From Catenulispora sp. EB89 (GTDB taxonomy: Bacteria; Actinomycetota; Actinomycetes; Streptomycetales; Catenulisporaceae): DNA of 64,000 bases. A model generated the notes under the pieces. That model was given only the letters and a program-made list of their open reading frames with translations. It searched no databases and was not told where the DNA came from. The position numbers and the translations under genes were made by a program. The stretch is taken from positions 1 through 64,000 of the forward strand of contig NZ_JBGCCU010000003.1 of the NCBI RefSeq assembly GCF_041261445.1, read 5' to 3'. Below, piece after piece: positions 33,184 through 41,940 of the stretch (position 1 is its first letter; each line of letters begins with the position of its first letter).

Positions 33184-35979
33184 ATGACCGCCACTGACAC
33201 AGCACCCGTCGAAAGTCCCGGGTCGCCGGACGACGCCGGCACCGCCGAAACCGTCGACGAACGTCAACCGCTGGCCGAGCTGTACCGTGATCTGCACACC
33301 TCGCCGAAGGGGCTGTCGGAACGGGAGACCGCCCGGCGGCGCCTGGTCTACGGCGCGAACGAACTGACCCGGCGCGGCGGCCGGCGGTGGCCTCGGGAGC
33401 TGCTCGATCAGTTCACCCAGCCGCTGGCGATCCTGTTGGCGGTCGCGGCGGTGCTGGCGTGGGCGGGTGGCACGCCGGCGCTGTCCATCGCCGTCGTGGC
33501 CGTGATCCTGCTCAACGCCGGATTCGCGTTCGTGCAGGAGATGCAGGCCGAGCGCGCGGTGGAGGCCCTGGCCGCGTTCCTGCCCGCGACGACGAAGGTG
33601 GTACGCGACGGGGTACGCGGCGAGATCCAGGCCCGGGACCTGGTCCCCGGCGACGTCCTGGTCGTCGCCGAAGGCGACCGGGTCAGCGCGGACGCCCGGA
33701 TCATCGACGGGGACGTCCTGCTGGACCTGTCGTCGCTGACCGGCGAATCGGAGCCAGTGAGCCGTTCCAAGCAGCCGACGGCAGCGCCCGGTTCGCTGCT
33801 GGAGGCACACGACCTGGTCTTCAGCGGCTCCACCTGTACCGGCGGCGAGGCGACCGCCGTGGTGACCCGGACCGGCATGCACACCGAGCTCGGGCGGATC
33901 GCCGCCCTGTCCCAGCGCGGGACCACCGAGCGGAGCCCGCTGGAAACCCAGGTGCGACGCGCGACCTGGATCATCGCGCTCGTCGCGGTGGTGATGGGTG
34001 CGGCGTTCCTGCCCGCCGGGCTCGCCGCCGGCCTGGGCTGGAGCGCGGCGATCAGCTTCTCGATCGGGCTGATCGTCGCCAACGTGCCCGAAGGACTGCT
34101 CCCGACCATCACCCTGGCGCTGGCCGCCGGAGTACGCGAACTCGCACGAAAGGGTGCCGTCGTCAAGCGGCTGTCCGCGGTGGAGACGCTCGGATCGACC
34201 ACCGTGATCTGCACCGACAAGACCGGGACCCTCACCGAGAACCGGATGCGCGTCACCAGACTCTGGCTGACCGGTGCCGAACTCGACGCCACGACTCCGG
34301 TCGACGATCCGCGGGCCCTGGCACTCATCCGGGCCGCAGCGGCCTGCACGACCGCCGAGGCTCCCAGCGACACCCAGCCGAACGGCACCGGCGACCCGAC
34401 CGAACTCGCCCTCCTGAGGCTGGCCGACGAACTCGGCGCCGCCGTCGATCCCGCCGGACGAAAGGCCTCCCGGCGCGCGATATTCCACTTCGACGCACGC
34501 CTGAAGCGGATGTCGACCATCGATGTGGACGGTGCGACTGCCGCCGTCCACACGAAAGGTGCGCTGGAGACGGTCCTGCCGTGCTGCACGCGACTGCTCG
34601 ACCAGCAGGGCACAGAGCGTCCGCTGGACGATCCAGCGCGCGCCAAATTGCAGCAGGCCATGGATCGCTACGCGGCCGGCGGCCTCAGAGTCCTGGCGGT
34701 CGCGAGTCGCACGGTGGACGCCGGCCGGACCGTCCCGGACAAGCGCGAGGACGCCGAGTCCGGGCTCACCCTGATCGGGCTGGTCGCGATGGCCGACCCG
34801 CCGCGCGCCGGGGTCGCCGAAGCGGTGGTCCAGGCCCATGGGGCCGGGATGCGGATCCATGTCATCACCGGCGACTACGGCCCGACGGCGGCTGCGATCG
34901 CCCGGCAGGTCGGTATCGGCGGCCGGGACGGCCGGATCGTGGCCGGGCCGGAGCTGGACCGGCTGACCGATGCCGAGCTGGACGCGGTGCTCGCCGAGGC
35001 CGGCGAGATCGTGTTCGCGCGCGCGTCCCCGGAGGCCAAGCTCCGGATCTGTGCGGCGCTGCGAGCCCGTGGCGAGGTCGTGGCGATGACCGGGGACGGC
35101 GTCAACGACGCCCCGGCGCTGCGGCACGCGGACATCGGCGTGGCGATGGGCAGGTCCGGGACCGACGTCGCCCGGGAGGCCGCGACGATGGTCCTGACCG
35201 ACGACCACTTCGCGACCATCGTCGTCGCGGTCGACGCCGGGCGGCGGGTGTTCGACAACGTCCGCAAGTTCGTGCTCTACATCTTCGCCCACGCGGTCCC
35301 GGAAGTGGTGCCGTTCCTGGTGTTCGCTCTGTCCGGCGGCGCGATCCCGCTGCCGTTGAGCGTGCTGCAGATCCTCGCGGTCGACCTGGGCACCGAGACG
35401 CTCCCGGCTCTGGCCCTGGGCCGCGAGCCGGCCGAACCCGGGCTGATGAGCCGGCCGCCCAGGCCGCGCACCGCGGGCGTCATCGACCGCGTACTGCTCC
35501 TGCGCGCCTGGGCCCTGCTCGGATCGATCTCGGCGGCGCTGGTGATGGGGGCGTTCTTCTTCACCCTGTGGCGGGCCGGCTGGCACTCCGGCGACCCGAC
35601 CGGCGGCGGCACCCCACTGCACCACGCCTACCTCCAGGCCACGACGATCACCTTCGCAGGCATCGTCTCCTGCCAGATAGGCACCGCCTTCGCCGCCCGG
35701 ACAGACCGGGCCTCCCTGTTCACCATCGGTTTGTGGTCCAACCCGCTGCTGCTGTGGGGCATCGCCTTCGAGCTGGTCTTCACCGCAGCCGTCATCTACA
35801 CGCCGCCGCTGCAGCACGTCTTCGGAACCGCGGCGCTGAGCCCGGCGCAGCTGGCCGTCATCGCCCCGTTCCCGGTCATCGTCTGGGGCGTGGACGAACT
35901 CGTCCGCTGGGCCCGTCGCAGCAGGCGCGAACCCGCCGCGGCCGCGACTCCCGGTCCGGCGTTCTCCCCCGCACAGTAA
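33184..35979 (+). CDS. P2-type cation-transporting ATPase
   Basis: A 931-aa P-type ATPase. It has TGES in the actuator domain (LTGESEPVS), the M4 ion-site motif [10 protein letters not shown], the phosphorylation motif DKTGTLTEN with Asp345, TKGALE in the nucleotide domain, [12 protein letters not shown] in the hinge, and six C-terminal membrane segments. PEGLL followed by [22 protein letters not shown] places it with P2 pumps (Ca2+, Na+, H+ or K+ related), not heavy-metal pumps; the ion is not certain. GAGGAGA precedes ATG 33184. Similar ATPases occur in OsdR/DosR-type islands. Confidence 0.92.
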   Translation: MTATDTAPVESPGSPDDAGTAETVDERQPLAELYRDLHTSPKGLSERETARRRLVYGANELTRRGGRRWPRELLDQFTQPLAILLAVAAVLAWAGGTPALSIAVVAVILLNAGFAFVQEMQAERAVEALAAFLPATTKVVRDGVRGEIQARDLVPGDVLVVAEGDRVSADARIIDGDVLLDLSSLTGESEPVSRSKQPTAAPGSLLEAHDLVFSGSTCTGGEATAVVTRTGMHTELGRIAALSQRGTTERSPLETQVRRATWIIALVAVVMGAAFLPAGLAAGLGWSAAISFSIGLIVANVPEGLLPTITLALAAGVRELARKGAVVKRLSAVETLGSTTVICTDKTGTLTENRMRVTRLWLTGAELDATTPVDDPRALALIRAAAACTTAEAPSDTQPNGTGDPTELALLRLADELGAAVDPAGRKASRRAIFHFDARLKRMSTIDVDGATAAVHTKGALETVLPCCTRLLDQQGTERPLDDPARAKLQQAMDRYAAGGLRVLAVASRTVDAGRTVPDKREDAESGLTLIGLVAMADPPRAGVAEAVVQAHGAGMRIHVITGDYGPTAAAIARQVGIGGRDGRIVAGPELDRLTDAELDAVLAEAGEIVFARASPEAKLRICAALRARGEVVAMTGDGVNDAPALRHADIGVAMGRSGTDVAREAATMVLTDDHFATIVVAVDAGRRVFDNVRKFVLYIFAHAVPEVVPFLVFALSGGAIPLPLSVLQILAVDLGTETLPALALGREPAEPGLMSRPPRPRTAGVIDRVLLLRAWALLGSISAALVMGAFFFTLWRAGWHSGDPTGGGTPLHHAYLQATTITFAGIVSCQIGTAFAARTDRASLFTIGLWSNPLLLWGIAFELVFTAAVIYTPPLQHVFGTAALSPAQLAVIAPFPVIVWGVDELVRWARRSRREPAAAATPGPAFSPAQ

Positions 35980-35990
35980 GGAATCCCATC

Positions 35991-36809
35991 ATGGTGTTCG
36001 CGTGGATCGTCGTCGTCATCGTCGTCGTGGCAGTGCTCTACCTGTGCCTGGCCGTCAAAGTCGTCAAACAGTACGAGCAGGGAGTCATGTTCCGACTCGG
36101 CCGGGTCAAAGGCCTCAAGGAGGCCGGGCTGATCCTCATCGTCCCCTTCATCGACATCCTGCACCGGGTGTCGCTGCGGATCGTCACCATGCCGATCCAG
36201 TCCCAGGGCATCATCACCCGCGACAACGTCAGCGTCGACGTGTCCGCTGTGGCCTACTTCCGCGTCGTCGACGCGGTGAAATCGGTCGTGGCGATCGAGA
36301 ACGTCCACGCCGCGATCAACCAGATCGCTCAGACCACCCTGCGCAAGGTCGTCGGCCAGCACACACTGGACGAGACCCTGTCCGAGACCGACCGGATCAA
36401 CGTGAACATCCGGGAGATCCTGGACGTCGCCACCATCGAATGGGGCGTCGTGGTCACCCTCGTCGAGCTCAAGGACATCCAGCTCCCGGAGAGCATGAAG
36501 CGAGCCATGGCCAAGCAGGCCGAGGCCGAGCGGGAGAAGAGAGCGAAGATCATCAACGCCGAGGGCGAAGCACTGGCCGCCGACGCCCTGGGCACCGCGG
36601 CCGACATCATGATGGCCCACCCGCTGGCGCTCCAGCTGCGCAACCTGCAGAGCCTGGTGGAGATCGGCGTCGACAAGAACACCACCGTCGTCTTCCCCGC
36701 CCCGCTGATGAGCACCATCGGCGAACTCGGATCGTTCCTGGCCCACGAGACGGCGGCGGCCGGCGGCGCCCAGGCCCCGTCCGGCCCGACGGCGAAGCAA
36801 GATCAGTGA
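35991..36809 (+). CDS. SPFH/band-7 (slipin-like) membrane protein
   Basis: A 272-aa protein with one N-terminal membrane segment (FAWIVVVIVVVAVLYLCLAV), then the band-7 core: VVKQYEQGVMFRLGRVKGLKEAGLILIVPFIDILHRVSLRI, then QGIITRDNVSVDVSAVAYFRV, then the coiled AKQAEAEREKRAKIINAEGE. It resembles slipins/stomatins, which form oligomeric membrane scaffolds. AAGGAA precedes ATG 35991. It starts 11 bases after the ATPase gene, so it is in the same operon. The frame is open far upstream only because it shadows the ATPase gene. Confidence 0.92.
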   Translation: MVFAWIVVVIVVVAVLYLCLAVKVVKQYEQGVMFRLGRVKGLKEAGLILIVPFIDILHRVSLRIVTMPIQSQGIITRDNVSVDVSAVAYFRVVDAVKSVVAIENVHAAINQIAQTTLRKVVGQHTLDETLSETDRINVNIREILDVATIEWGVVVTLVELKDIQLPESMKRAMAKQAEAEREKRAKIINAEGEALAADALGTAADIMMAHPLALQLRNLQSLVEIGVDKNTTVVFPAPLMSTIGELGSFLAHETAAAGGAQAPSGPTAKQDQ

Positions 36810-36872
36810 GCTGTCACGGCTTCGGTGATCGTTTCCGCGGGGGAACGCCGGCTTGGGAATCCCGGTGCGGAC

Positions 36873-36887
36873 GGGGCCTTCGGCTCT
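36873..36887 (+). promoter_or_regulatory. DosR/OsdR-like box (weak)
   Basis: GGGGCCTTCGGCTCT, about 245 bases before the DoxX-like gene. Confidence 0.3.
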
Positions 36888-37033
36888 GACATCGGAGCAC
36901 CGTCGACGGCGCTGCATCCCCGCAGATCCGACGGATCGCAGGAGCCGGACACCGATCGGCGACCACCAGGTGCCCGTCACCAGCGACCGTGGTTCTCAGC
37001 GTGCGGAGGCGCGGAGGCGTCCGCCACCCGAGC

Positions 37034-37069
37034 AGGGCAGTTCGGCCCTCCAATAGGGGTCCTTCGCCT
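37034..37069 (+). promoter_or_regulatory. Pair of DosR/OsdR-like boxes
   Basis: AGGGCAGTTCGGCCCT (37034-37049) and AGGGGTCCTTCGCCT (37055-37069) lie 61-96 bases before the DoxX-like gene. Centres are 20-21 bases apart, about two helical turns, as in tandem DosR sites. Confidence 0.45.
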
Positions 37070-37129
37070 CGTCCGCGAAACGGTCTACCGCAGGATCCTG
37101 AGGCTATCGACCAATTGGAGGCAGTCCCC

Positions 37130-37720
37130 ATGACCAGCCAGCAGCCCATCAGCGTGAACACCGTCCACCCCGAGATCGCCGAGATCCCCGGGGCGATGAT
37201 CACCTCGTACGCGGCCAAGGCCCTGGCCGTGCTGCGGATCGCCGCCGGCTTCCTGTTCCTGTGGGCGTTCCTGGACAAGACGTTCGGCCTGCACTACTCC
37301 ACGCCGTCGGCCAAGGCCTGGATCCACGGCGGATCGCCGACCAAGGGCTTCCTGAAGGGCGTCGCGGTCGGGCCGTTCCAGTCGGCGTTCCACTCCATCG
37401 CCGGCAACCCGGTCACCGACTGGCTGTTCATGCTCGGCCTGCTCGGCATCGGCACCGCGATGATCGCCGGCGTCGCCGTGCGCGTCGCCGCCGCCTCCGG
37501 CGTCCTCATGGTCGCCTTCATGTGGCTCGCCACCTACCCCCTCGCCCAGCACACCAGCGCCGGCGCCGCGACCTCGTCCACCAACCCGTTCGTCGACGAG
37601 CACGTCATGGACGCCCTCGTGCTGATCGTCCTCGCCCTGACCTACGCCGGCACCACTTGGGGCCTGGGCCGGATGTGGGCCAGGCTGCCGTTCGTGACCC
37701 GGCACCGCTGGGCACTCTGA
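37130..37720 (+). CDS. DoxX-like membrane protein
   Basis: A 196-aa protein with four membrane spans: AVLRIAAGFLFLWAFLDKTFGL, TDWLFMLGLLGIGTAMIAGVAVRVAAASGVLMVAFMWLATYPLA, and VMDALVLIVLALTYAGTTWGL. The order R-x-x-x-G-x3-W-A-F-L-D-K-x-F-G-L is typical of DoxX/TQO-small-subunit relatives. In actinomycetes they often lie in redox-stress clusters and may couple to quinone or thiosulfate chemistry; that is not shown here. GGAGG precedes ATG 37130. Paired DosR-like boxes suggest hypoxic induction. Confidence 0.82.
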   Translation: MTSQQPISVNTVHPEIAEIPGAMITSYAAKALAVLRIAAGFLFLWAFLDKTFGLHYSTPSAKAWIHGGSPTKGFLKGVAVGPFQSAFHSIAGNPVTDWLFMLGLLGIGTAMIAGVAVRVAAASGVLMVAFMWLATYPLAQHTSAGAATSSTNPFVDEHVMDALVLIVLALTYAGTTWGLGRMWARLPFVTRHRWAL

Positions 37721-37733
37721 TCGACCCCGGCAT

Positions 37734-37783
37734 CGCGCGGGACTTGCCTGGCCGTGAGCTCACGGCCAGGCAAGTCCCGCGCG
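37734..37783 (+). terminator. Perfect 50-base palindrome after the DoxX-like gene
   Basis: A 25-bp perfect inverted repeat centred on GAGCTC at 37756-37761 (arms CGCGGGACTTGCCTGGCCGT and complement). It starts 14 bases after the stop and is a very strong terminator hairpin. Confidence 0.8.
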
Positions 37784-38021
37784 GTGCCGGATGCGCCGGC
37801 GAGACGCCTGTGACCTGTACCTTTCGTCCTCGATTCGTGCGATGCTGGAAGTACGCAGCGCGCTTGGACCTGTCCAGACCACGTGCTCTCCCGCCGCGCG
37901 CGACCTTCCATGAGGCGGCGAGACACATGACAGGCCTTTTGATTGACGGGGACCGTAGGCCGAAGGCTTCCCCACCTGGCGATCGTCCTTCTTACGCCAC
38001 CCAGACGGGCGGCGTGAGCCG
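37784..38021. other. Leader region of the MgtA-like ATPase
   Basis: No gene is supported. It includes GGGGACCGTAGGCC at 37948-37961, a DosR-like box. MgtA genes in other bacteria can have Mg2+-sensing leaders; I see no M-box consensus here. Confidence 0.4.
37948..37961 (+). promoter_or_regulatory. DosR/OsdR-like box
   Basis: GGGGACCGTAGGCC fits GGGAC-N4-GNCC and lies about 60 bases before the MgtA-like gene. Confidence 0.4.
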
Positions 38022-40676
38022 ATGACGGCCTCCGCCCTGTCGCAGCCGGCCGCTTCGGTCCACGAAGCGGCCTCAGCTGCCTTCCTGCCCACGGCGGACG
38101 TTCTGCGCGGGCTCGGCGTGACCGCCGAGCAAGGTCTGACGGGCGAAGAGGTCGACCGGCGGCAGGCCGAGTACGGACCGAACGCGGTCGCCTCGCACAA
38201 GGCCCGCATGCTGGCAGTGCTCTGGCACCAGCTGCGCTCACCGCTGCTCGGGCTGCTGATGGCCGCCGCCGCCGTGTCCTTCCTGGTCGGCGAGCGCAGC
38301 GACGCCGTCATCATCGGTGTGATCGTCGCGGTATCGGTCGGGCTGGGGTTCGTCAACGAGTACCGGGCCGAGAAGGCCGCCGAGGCGCTGCACTCCCAGA
38401 TCCGCCACACCACCGTCGTCATCCGCGACGGCCGACCGGGCACGGTGGACGTCACGGCGCTCGTACCCGGTGATCTGGTCGAGCTGAAGCTCGGCGACAT
38501 CGTCCCGGCCGATCTGCGGCTGCTGGCCGTCACCGGCCTGGAGTGCGACGAGTCGGTCCTGACCGGCGAGTCCCTGCCCACCGACAAGCACACCGACCCG
38601 GTTCCCGCAGGAACCCCGCTGGCCGAGCTGTCCGGGTGCGCACTGATGGGCACCGTGGTCCACGCCGGGAGCGCCACCGGGCTCGTGGTGGCCACCGGGC
38701 CGCGCACCGAGTTCGGCAAGATCGCCGCAGGCCTGGACACGCATCCCTTGGACACCGAGTTCCAGGTCGGGCTGCGCAAGTTCTCGATGCTGCTGGTGTA
38801 CGTCGCCGGCACGCTGACCACGACGATCTTCGTGATGAACGTGGTGCTGCACAAACCGATCATCGACGCGCTGCTGTTCTCCCTGGCCATCGCGGTCGGC
38901 ATCACCCCGCAACTGCTGCCCGCGGTCGTCTCCACCTCCCTGGCCGCCGGATCGCGCCGGATGAGCCGGCGCAAGGTCCTGGTCAAACGCCTCGTGTGCA
39001 TCGAGGACCTCGGCGACGTCGACGTGCTGTTCACCGACAAGACCGGCACCCTCACCGCGGGGAAGATCGACTACGAGCGCGCCATCCCCGCAGACCCCGG
39101 CGGCGGCGGAGCAACAAACCCAGAGGCCGTGCTTCGCTGGGGGCTGTTGTGCACGGAGAACTCGGGGGCCGACGGACTCGCCGTGGGCGGGAATCCACTC
39201 GACCAGGCCCTTTGGCAGTCTCCCGCCTCGCAGGCTCTGCACCCCGCGCTGGCCGACTACGCGCGCCTGGCGACGCTGCCTTTCGACCACGAGCGCCGGA
39301 TGGCCTCGACCCTGGTCCGGGACGGCGCGGGACAGACGACCATGGTGACCAAAGGTGCACCGGAGAGCGTCCTGGACCGATGCGTCAACGTCCCGGAGGC
39401 GGCGCGCGAGGCCCTGGGCGCGGAGTTCGCCGCGGGGAACCGGGTCGTCGCGGTGGCCACCCGGCCCGTCCGCGGAATGAGCCAGGTGACACCCGATGAC
39501 GAACGGGGGCTGGCCCTCGTCGGGTTCCTCGTCTTCCTGGACCCGCCCAAGCAGGACGCGGCCCAGGCGCTGCGCCGTCTGGCCGACCTGGGCATCGCGG
39601 TGAAGGTCGTCACCGGCGACAACGCCGCCGTCGCCCTGAAGGTCTGCCACGACCTGGGACTGGGCCGCGGTGACGCGCTGACCGGTGCCGACCTGGACAA
39701 GCTCGACGACACCCAGCTCGCGGCGGCGATCGCCACCACCACCGTGTTCGCCCGCGTCAGCCCCGAGGACAAGGCCCGCATCGTGCACGTCCAACGGCTG
39801 ACCGGCGGCGGCGTCGCGTTCCTCGGCGACGGCGTCAACGACGCGCTCGCGCTGCATGCCGCCGACGTCGGCATCTCCGTGGACTCGGCGACCGACGTCG
39901 CCAAGGACGCCGCCGACGTGATCCTGCTGGAGAAGGACCTCGACGTCCTCGCCGACGGCGTCGCCGAAGGCCGCCGGATCTTCGCCAACACCATCAAGTA
40001 CGTCCTGATGGGCACCTCCAGCAACTTCGGCAACATGGCCTCGGCCGCGGGCGCGTCGCTGTTCCTGTCGTTCCTGCCGATGCTGCCCTCGCAGATCCTT
40101 CTCAACAACCTGCTTTACGACACCAGCCAGCTGGCGATCCCCACCGACAACGTCGACGAGGAACAGCTGCGACGCCCCTCGCACTGGGACATCGGCTTCA
40201 TCCGCCGCTTCATGATCTACTTCGGGCCGCTCAGCTCCGTCTTCGACTTCATCACCTTCGGAGTCATGCTCTGGGTCTTCCACTCCGGACCAGCCCAGTT
40301 CCGCTCCGGCTGGTTCGTCGAATCCCTGGCCACCCAAACCCTGGTCATCTTCGCCATCCGCACCCGCCGCGTCCCCTTCTTCCGCAGCCACCCCAGCCTC
40401 CCGCTGACCCTCGCGGCGCTGACTGTGGTCGCCATCGGCGCGGTGCTCCCCGCCACCCCACTGGCCCACACGCTTGGTTTCCAGCCGCTGCCGGCCGCGT
40501 ACTTCGCAGCTCTCGCCGGCATGGTCATCGGATACCTGGTCCTGATCGAGATCGGCAAGAAGATCTTCTACCGCACTGCGGCCACTCGCGCGCCCAGGGC
40601 TCAGGCCGACCTTTCGCACCGCGGCCTTCGCCATCTCCGGCGCCGCGCTGCCCAGTTCACAACCGCCGATCGCTGA
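38022..40676 (+). CDS. mgtA: MgtA/MgtB-type magnesium-transporting P-type ATPase
   Basis: An 884-aa P3B-type ATPase. It has LTGESLPTDK, the M4 motif ITPQLLPAVVSTSLAAGSRRMSRRKVLVKRL, the phosphorylation motif DKTGTLTAG with Asp339, TKGAPE, FLGDGVNDALAL, and a C-terminal block GTSSNFGNMASAAGASLFLSFLPMLPSQILLNNLLYD that is diagnostic of MgtA/MgtB. It imports Mg2+ at the cost of ATP. The start (ATG 38022) overlaps a stop-codon-rich region, and no good Shine-Dalgarno sequence is visible. Inclusion in a stress island suggests Mg2+ demand or membrane energetics under hypoxia. Confidence 0.92.
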   Translation: MTASALSQPAASVHEAASAAFLPTADVLRGLGVTAEQGLTGEEVDRRQAEYGPNAVASHKARMLAVLWHQLRSPLLGLLMAAAAVSFLVGERSDAVIIGVIVAVSVGLGFVNEYRAEKAAEALHSQIRHTTVVIRDGRPGTVDVTALVPGDLVELKLGDIVPADLRLLAVTGLECDESVLTGESLPTDKHTDPVPAGTPLAELSGCALMGTVVHAGSATGLVVATGPRTEFGKIAAGLDTHPLDTEFQVGLRKFSMLLVYVAGTLTTTIFVMNVVLHKPIIDALLFSLAIAVGITPQLLPAVVSTSLAAGSRRMSRRKVLVKRLVCIEDLGDVDVLFTDKTGTLTAGKIDYERAIPADPGGGGATNPEAVLRWGLLCTENSGADGLAVGGNPLDQALWQSPASQALHPALADYARLATLPFDHERRMASTLVRDGAGQTTMVTKGAPESVLDRCVNVPEAAREALGAEFAAGNRVVAVATRPVRGMSQVTPDDERGLALVGFLVFLDPPKQDAAQALRRLADLGIAVKVVTGDNAAVALKVCHDLGLGRGDALTGADLDKLDDTQLAAAIATTTVFARVSPEDKARIVHVQRLTGGGVAFLGDGVNDALALHAADVGISVDSATDVAKDAADVILLEKDLDVLADGVAEGRRIFANTIKYVLMGTSSNFGNMASAAGASLFLSFLPMLPSQILLNNLLYDTSQLAIPTDNVDEEQLRRPSHWDIGFIRRFMIYFGPLSSVFDFITFGVMLWVFHSGPAQFRSGWFVESLATQTLVIFAIRTRRVPFFRSHPSLPLTLAALTVVAIGAVLPATPLAHTLGFQPLPAAYFAALAGMVIGYLVLIEIGKKIFYRTAATRAPRAQADLSHRGLRHLRRRAAQFTTADR

Positions 40677-40707
40677 GGCAGCGAGAGATCCTAAGCTCCT
40701 GCCGGAC

Positions 40708-40750
40708 AGACCGAACCGCCTCGCGCATGAGCGCGGGGCGGTTCGGTCTT
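40708..40750 (+). terminator. Bidirectional terminator between mgtA and hsp20
   Basis: A 19-bp stem (AGACCGAACCGCCTCGCGC, loop ATGA, and complement with one G-U pair) with TT after it. It lies between the convergent mgtA and hsp20 genes. Confidence 0.8.
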
Positions 40751-40817
40751 GGCTCACAGCCCAGAAGTCACGAGGACTCCGAGGCGGACGCCCGGTACTA
40801 CCCGGTACGACCCGGTA

Positions 40818-41246
40818 CTACTTGGCAGACGCGACCTTGATCTTGTGGCTGGCGGCCTTCACCGGCTTGTCCAGGGGAACCCGGACGGTCAGGATGCCGT
40901 CGTCGTAGGTCGCGGTGACCTTCTCGGCCTTCGCACTGTCCGGGAGGCGCACGGAGCGGTTGTACGCGCCGTAGCGGAACTCCGAGTGCTGGCGGTCCTG
41001 CTGCTGCTCGTTGCGCTCGGCGTGCAGGGTGAGCATGCCGTCGGTCACGGCGACTTCGAAGTCCTTCGCGGAGTCGAGTCCGGGCATCTCGCCCCGGACG
41101 ACGTAGGCGTCGGTCTCGTAGTGCGTCTCGATACGGATGCCGTACGGCGACTGCGGGCGGATGCCGAACAGCTGCTGCAGCGGATCGGTCAGGTCGCTCA
41201 GTTCCGGCATGGCCGGGAACTGTGCACGGCGAGTGGACTCGCTCAT
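40818..41246 (-). CDS. Hsp20 small heat-shock protein (1)
   Basis: A 142-aa protein with an alpha-crystallin domain at about residues 40-130: GIRIETHYETDAYVVRGEMPGLDSAKDFEVAVTDGMLTLHAERNEQ, then FRYGAYNRSVRLPDSAKAEKVTATYDDGILTVRVPL (the A-x-x-x-n-G-I/V-L signature). It is an ATP-independent chaperone. In DosR/OsdR regulons the homologue (HspX/Acr) is a leading member. The last codons overlap the short repeat CCCGGTACTA (40796-40821). A GGGACCTCTGTCGC box lies upstream. Confidence 0.92.
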   Translation of the reverse strand: MSESTRRAQFPAMPELSDLTDPLQQLFGIRPQSPYGIRIETHYETDAYVVRGEMPGLDSAKDFEVAVTDGMLTLHAERNEQQQDRQHSEFRYGAYNRSVRLPDSAKAEKVTATYDDGILTVRVPLDKPVKAASHKIKVASAK

Positions 41247-41550
41247 GGGAACTCCTATCCAGAAGACGTATCCGCCTTCTGCTCACCTTCCACACAACAC
41301 CCAGCGCAGGTATCAGAGCAGTGCCATAGGTCCTGGCATATCCGGGACCTCTGTCGCAGCGTCGCGGCCGGCCGATCCGGCACCTCAGCCGCCCTCCCTT
41401 GCCGTTGCGGCTTGTAGTGCGCATACAGTGCGCCTAGGATCAAATCAGATGCTCCACAGAAAGGCAGCCTCGCCGAGTCGCGGTCAGGCCAGGACCCCGT
41501 CGGTCCCGGTTCCGCTGTGCTGCCTGCCTCAATGGCAAGGTGGCTCAACC
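41247..41550. other. Divergent control region, hsp20 / degenerate HisKA gene
   Basis: No gene is supported. GGGACCTCTGTCGC (41344-41357) is DosR-like and faces hsp20. GGACC-CCGTC-GGTCC (41492-41506) is an inverted repeat 44 bases before the plus-strand gene. Confidence 0.45.
41344..41357 (-). promoter_or_regulatory. DosR/OsdR-like box before hsp20
   Basis: GGGACCTCTGTCGC matches GGGAC-N4-GTCCC except for one base, 98 bases before the hsp20 start. Confidence 0.4.
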
Positions 41551-41880
41551 ATGACATTCCGCATTCAGGCGGACGGGTCGTCGGTGCCCAGTGCGATGGA
41601 AGCCGATGGAGATCTGGACGCCGAGCGGGAACGTATCGCCGCCGGCCTGACCAACCAAGTGATCCACTCCATGTTCGCGGCCAGCCTGGACCTGCACGGC
41701 GCGCTGGCCCTGGAGGCCAGCGACCAGGTCCACGATCGGCTCCGAGCCGCGATCGACGCGCTGGACCAGGCCATCGCCCTGGTGCGAACCACGGTCTTCG
41801 ACTTGGCGTTTCCAGCCGCCGCGGCCCAGGACACGCTCGCCGTGGCCGTGGCGCCTGCCCAGGACGGCCCTTCGATCTGA
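41551..41880 (+). CDS. Stand-alone degenerate HisKA_3 dimerisation protein
   Basis: A 109-aa protein. Residues 25-85 (ERERIAAGLTNQVIHSMFAASLDLHGALAL...RLRAAIDALDQAIALVRTTVFDL) follow closely the dimerisation helices of DosS/DevS-type histidine kinases, where the motif is RIARDLHDHVIQRLFA. The phospho-accepting His is replaced: DLHD has become GLTN. There is no sensor and no ATPase domain. It could bind and titrate a DosS-like kinase, or it could be a relic. It is divergent from hsp20 within an island carrying DosR-like boxes. The recognition rests on pattern only. Confidence 0.6.
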   Translation: MTFRIQADGSSVPSAMEADGDLDAERERIAAGLTNQVIHSMFAASLDLHGALALEASDQVHDRLRAAIDALDQAIALVRTTVFDLAFPAAAAQDTLAVAVAPAQDGPSI

Positions 41881-41940
41881 TTCGGCGATCAGCCGGTCGC
41901 ATGGGTCGGCCACGGCCTCGGAACGAGGCGCACTGCGCCG

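Larger units (their letters stand above)
36810..37129. other. Control region of the DoxX-like gene
   Basis: No gene is supported. Three DosR-like boxes lie here (see separate entries). Confidence 0.45.

Noticed and set aside
32296-35817. A 1173-codon antisense frame across the P-type ATPase
   Set aside because: The ATPase on the plus strand has all diagnostic motifs; the antisense product is low complexity.
33387-35990. Upstream extension of the SPFH gene by more than 860 codons
   Set aside because: It runs through the ATPase gene in another frame. The SPFH domain and a ribosome site begin at 35991.
37784-38021. Mg2+ riboswitch before the MgtA-like gene
   Set aside because: No M-box or proline-rich leader peptide could be recognised; only a DosR-like box is visible.
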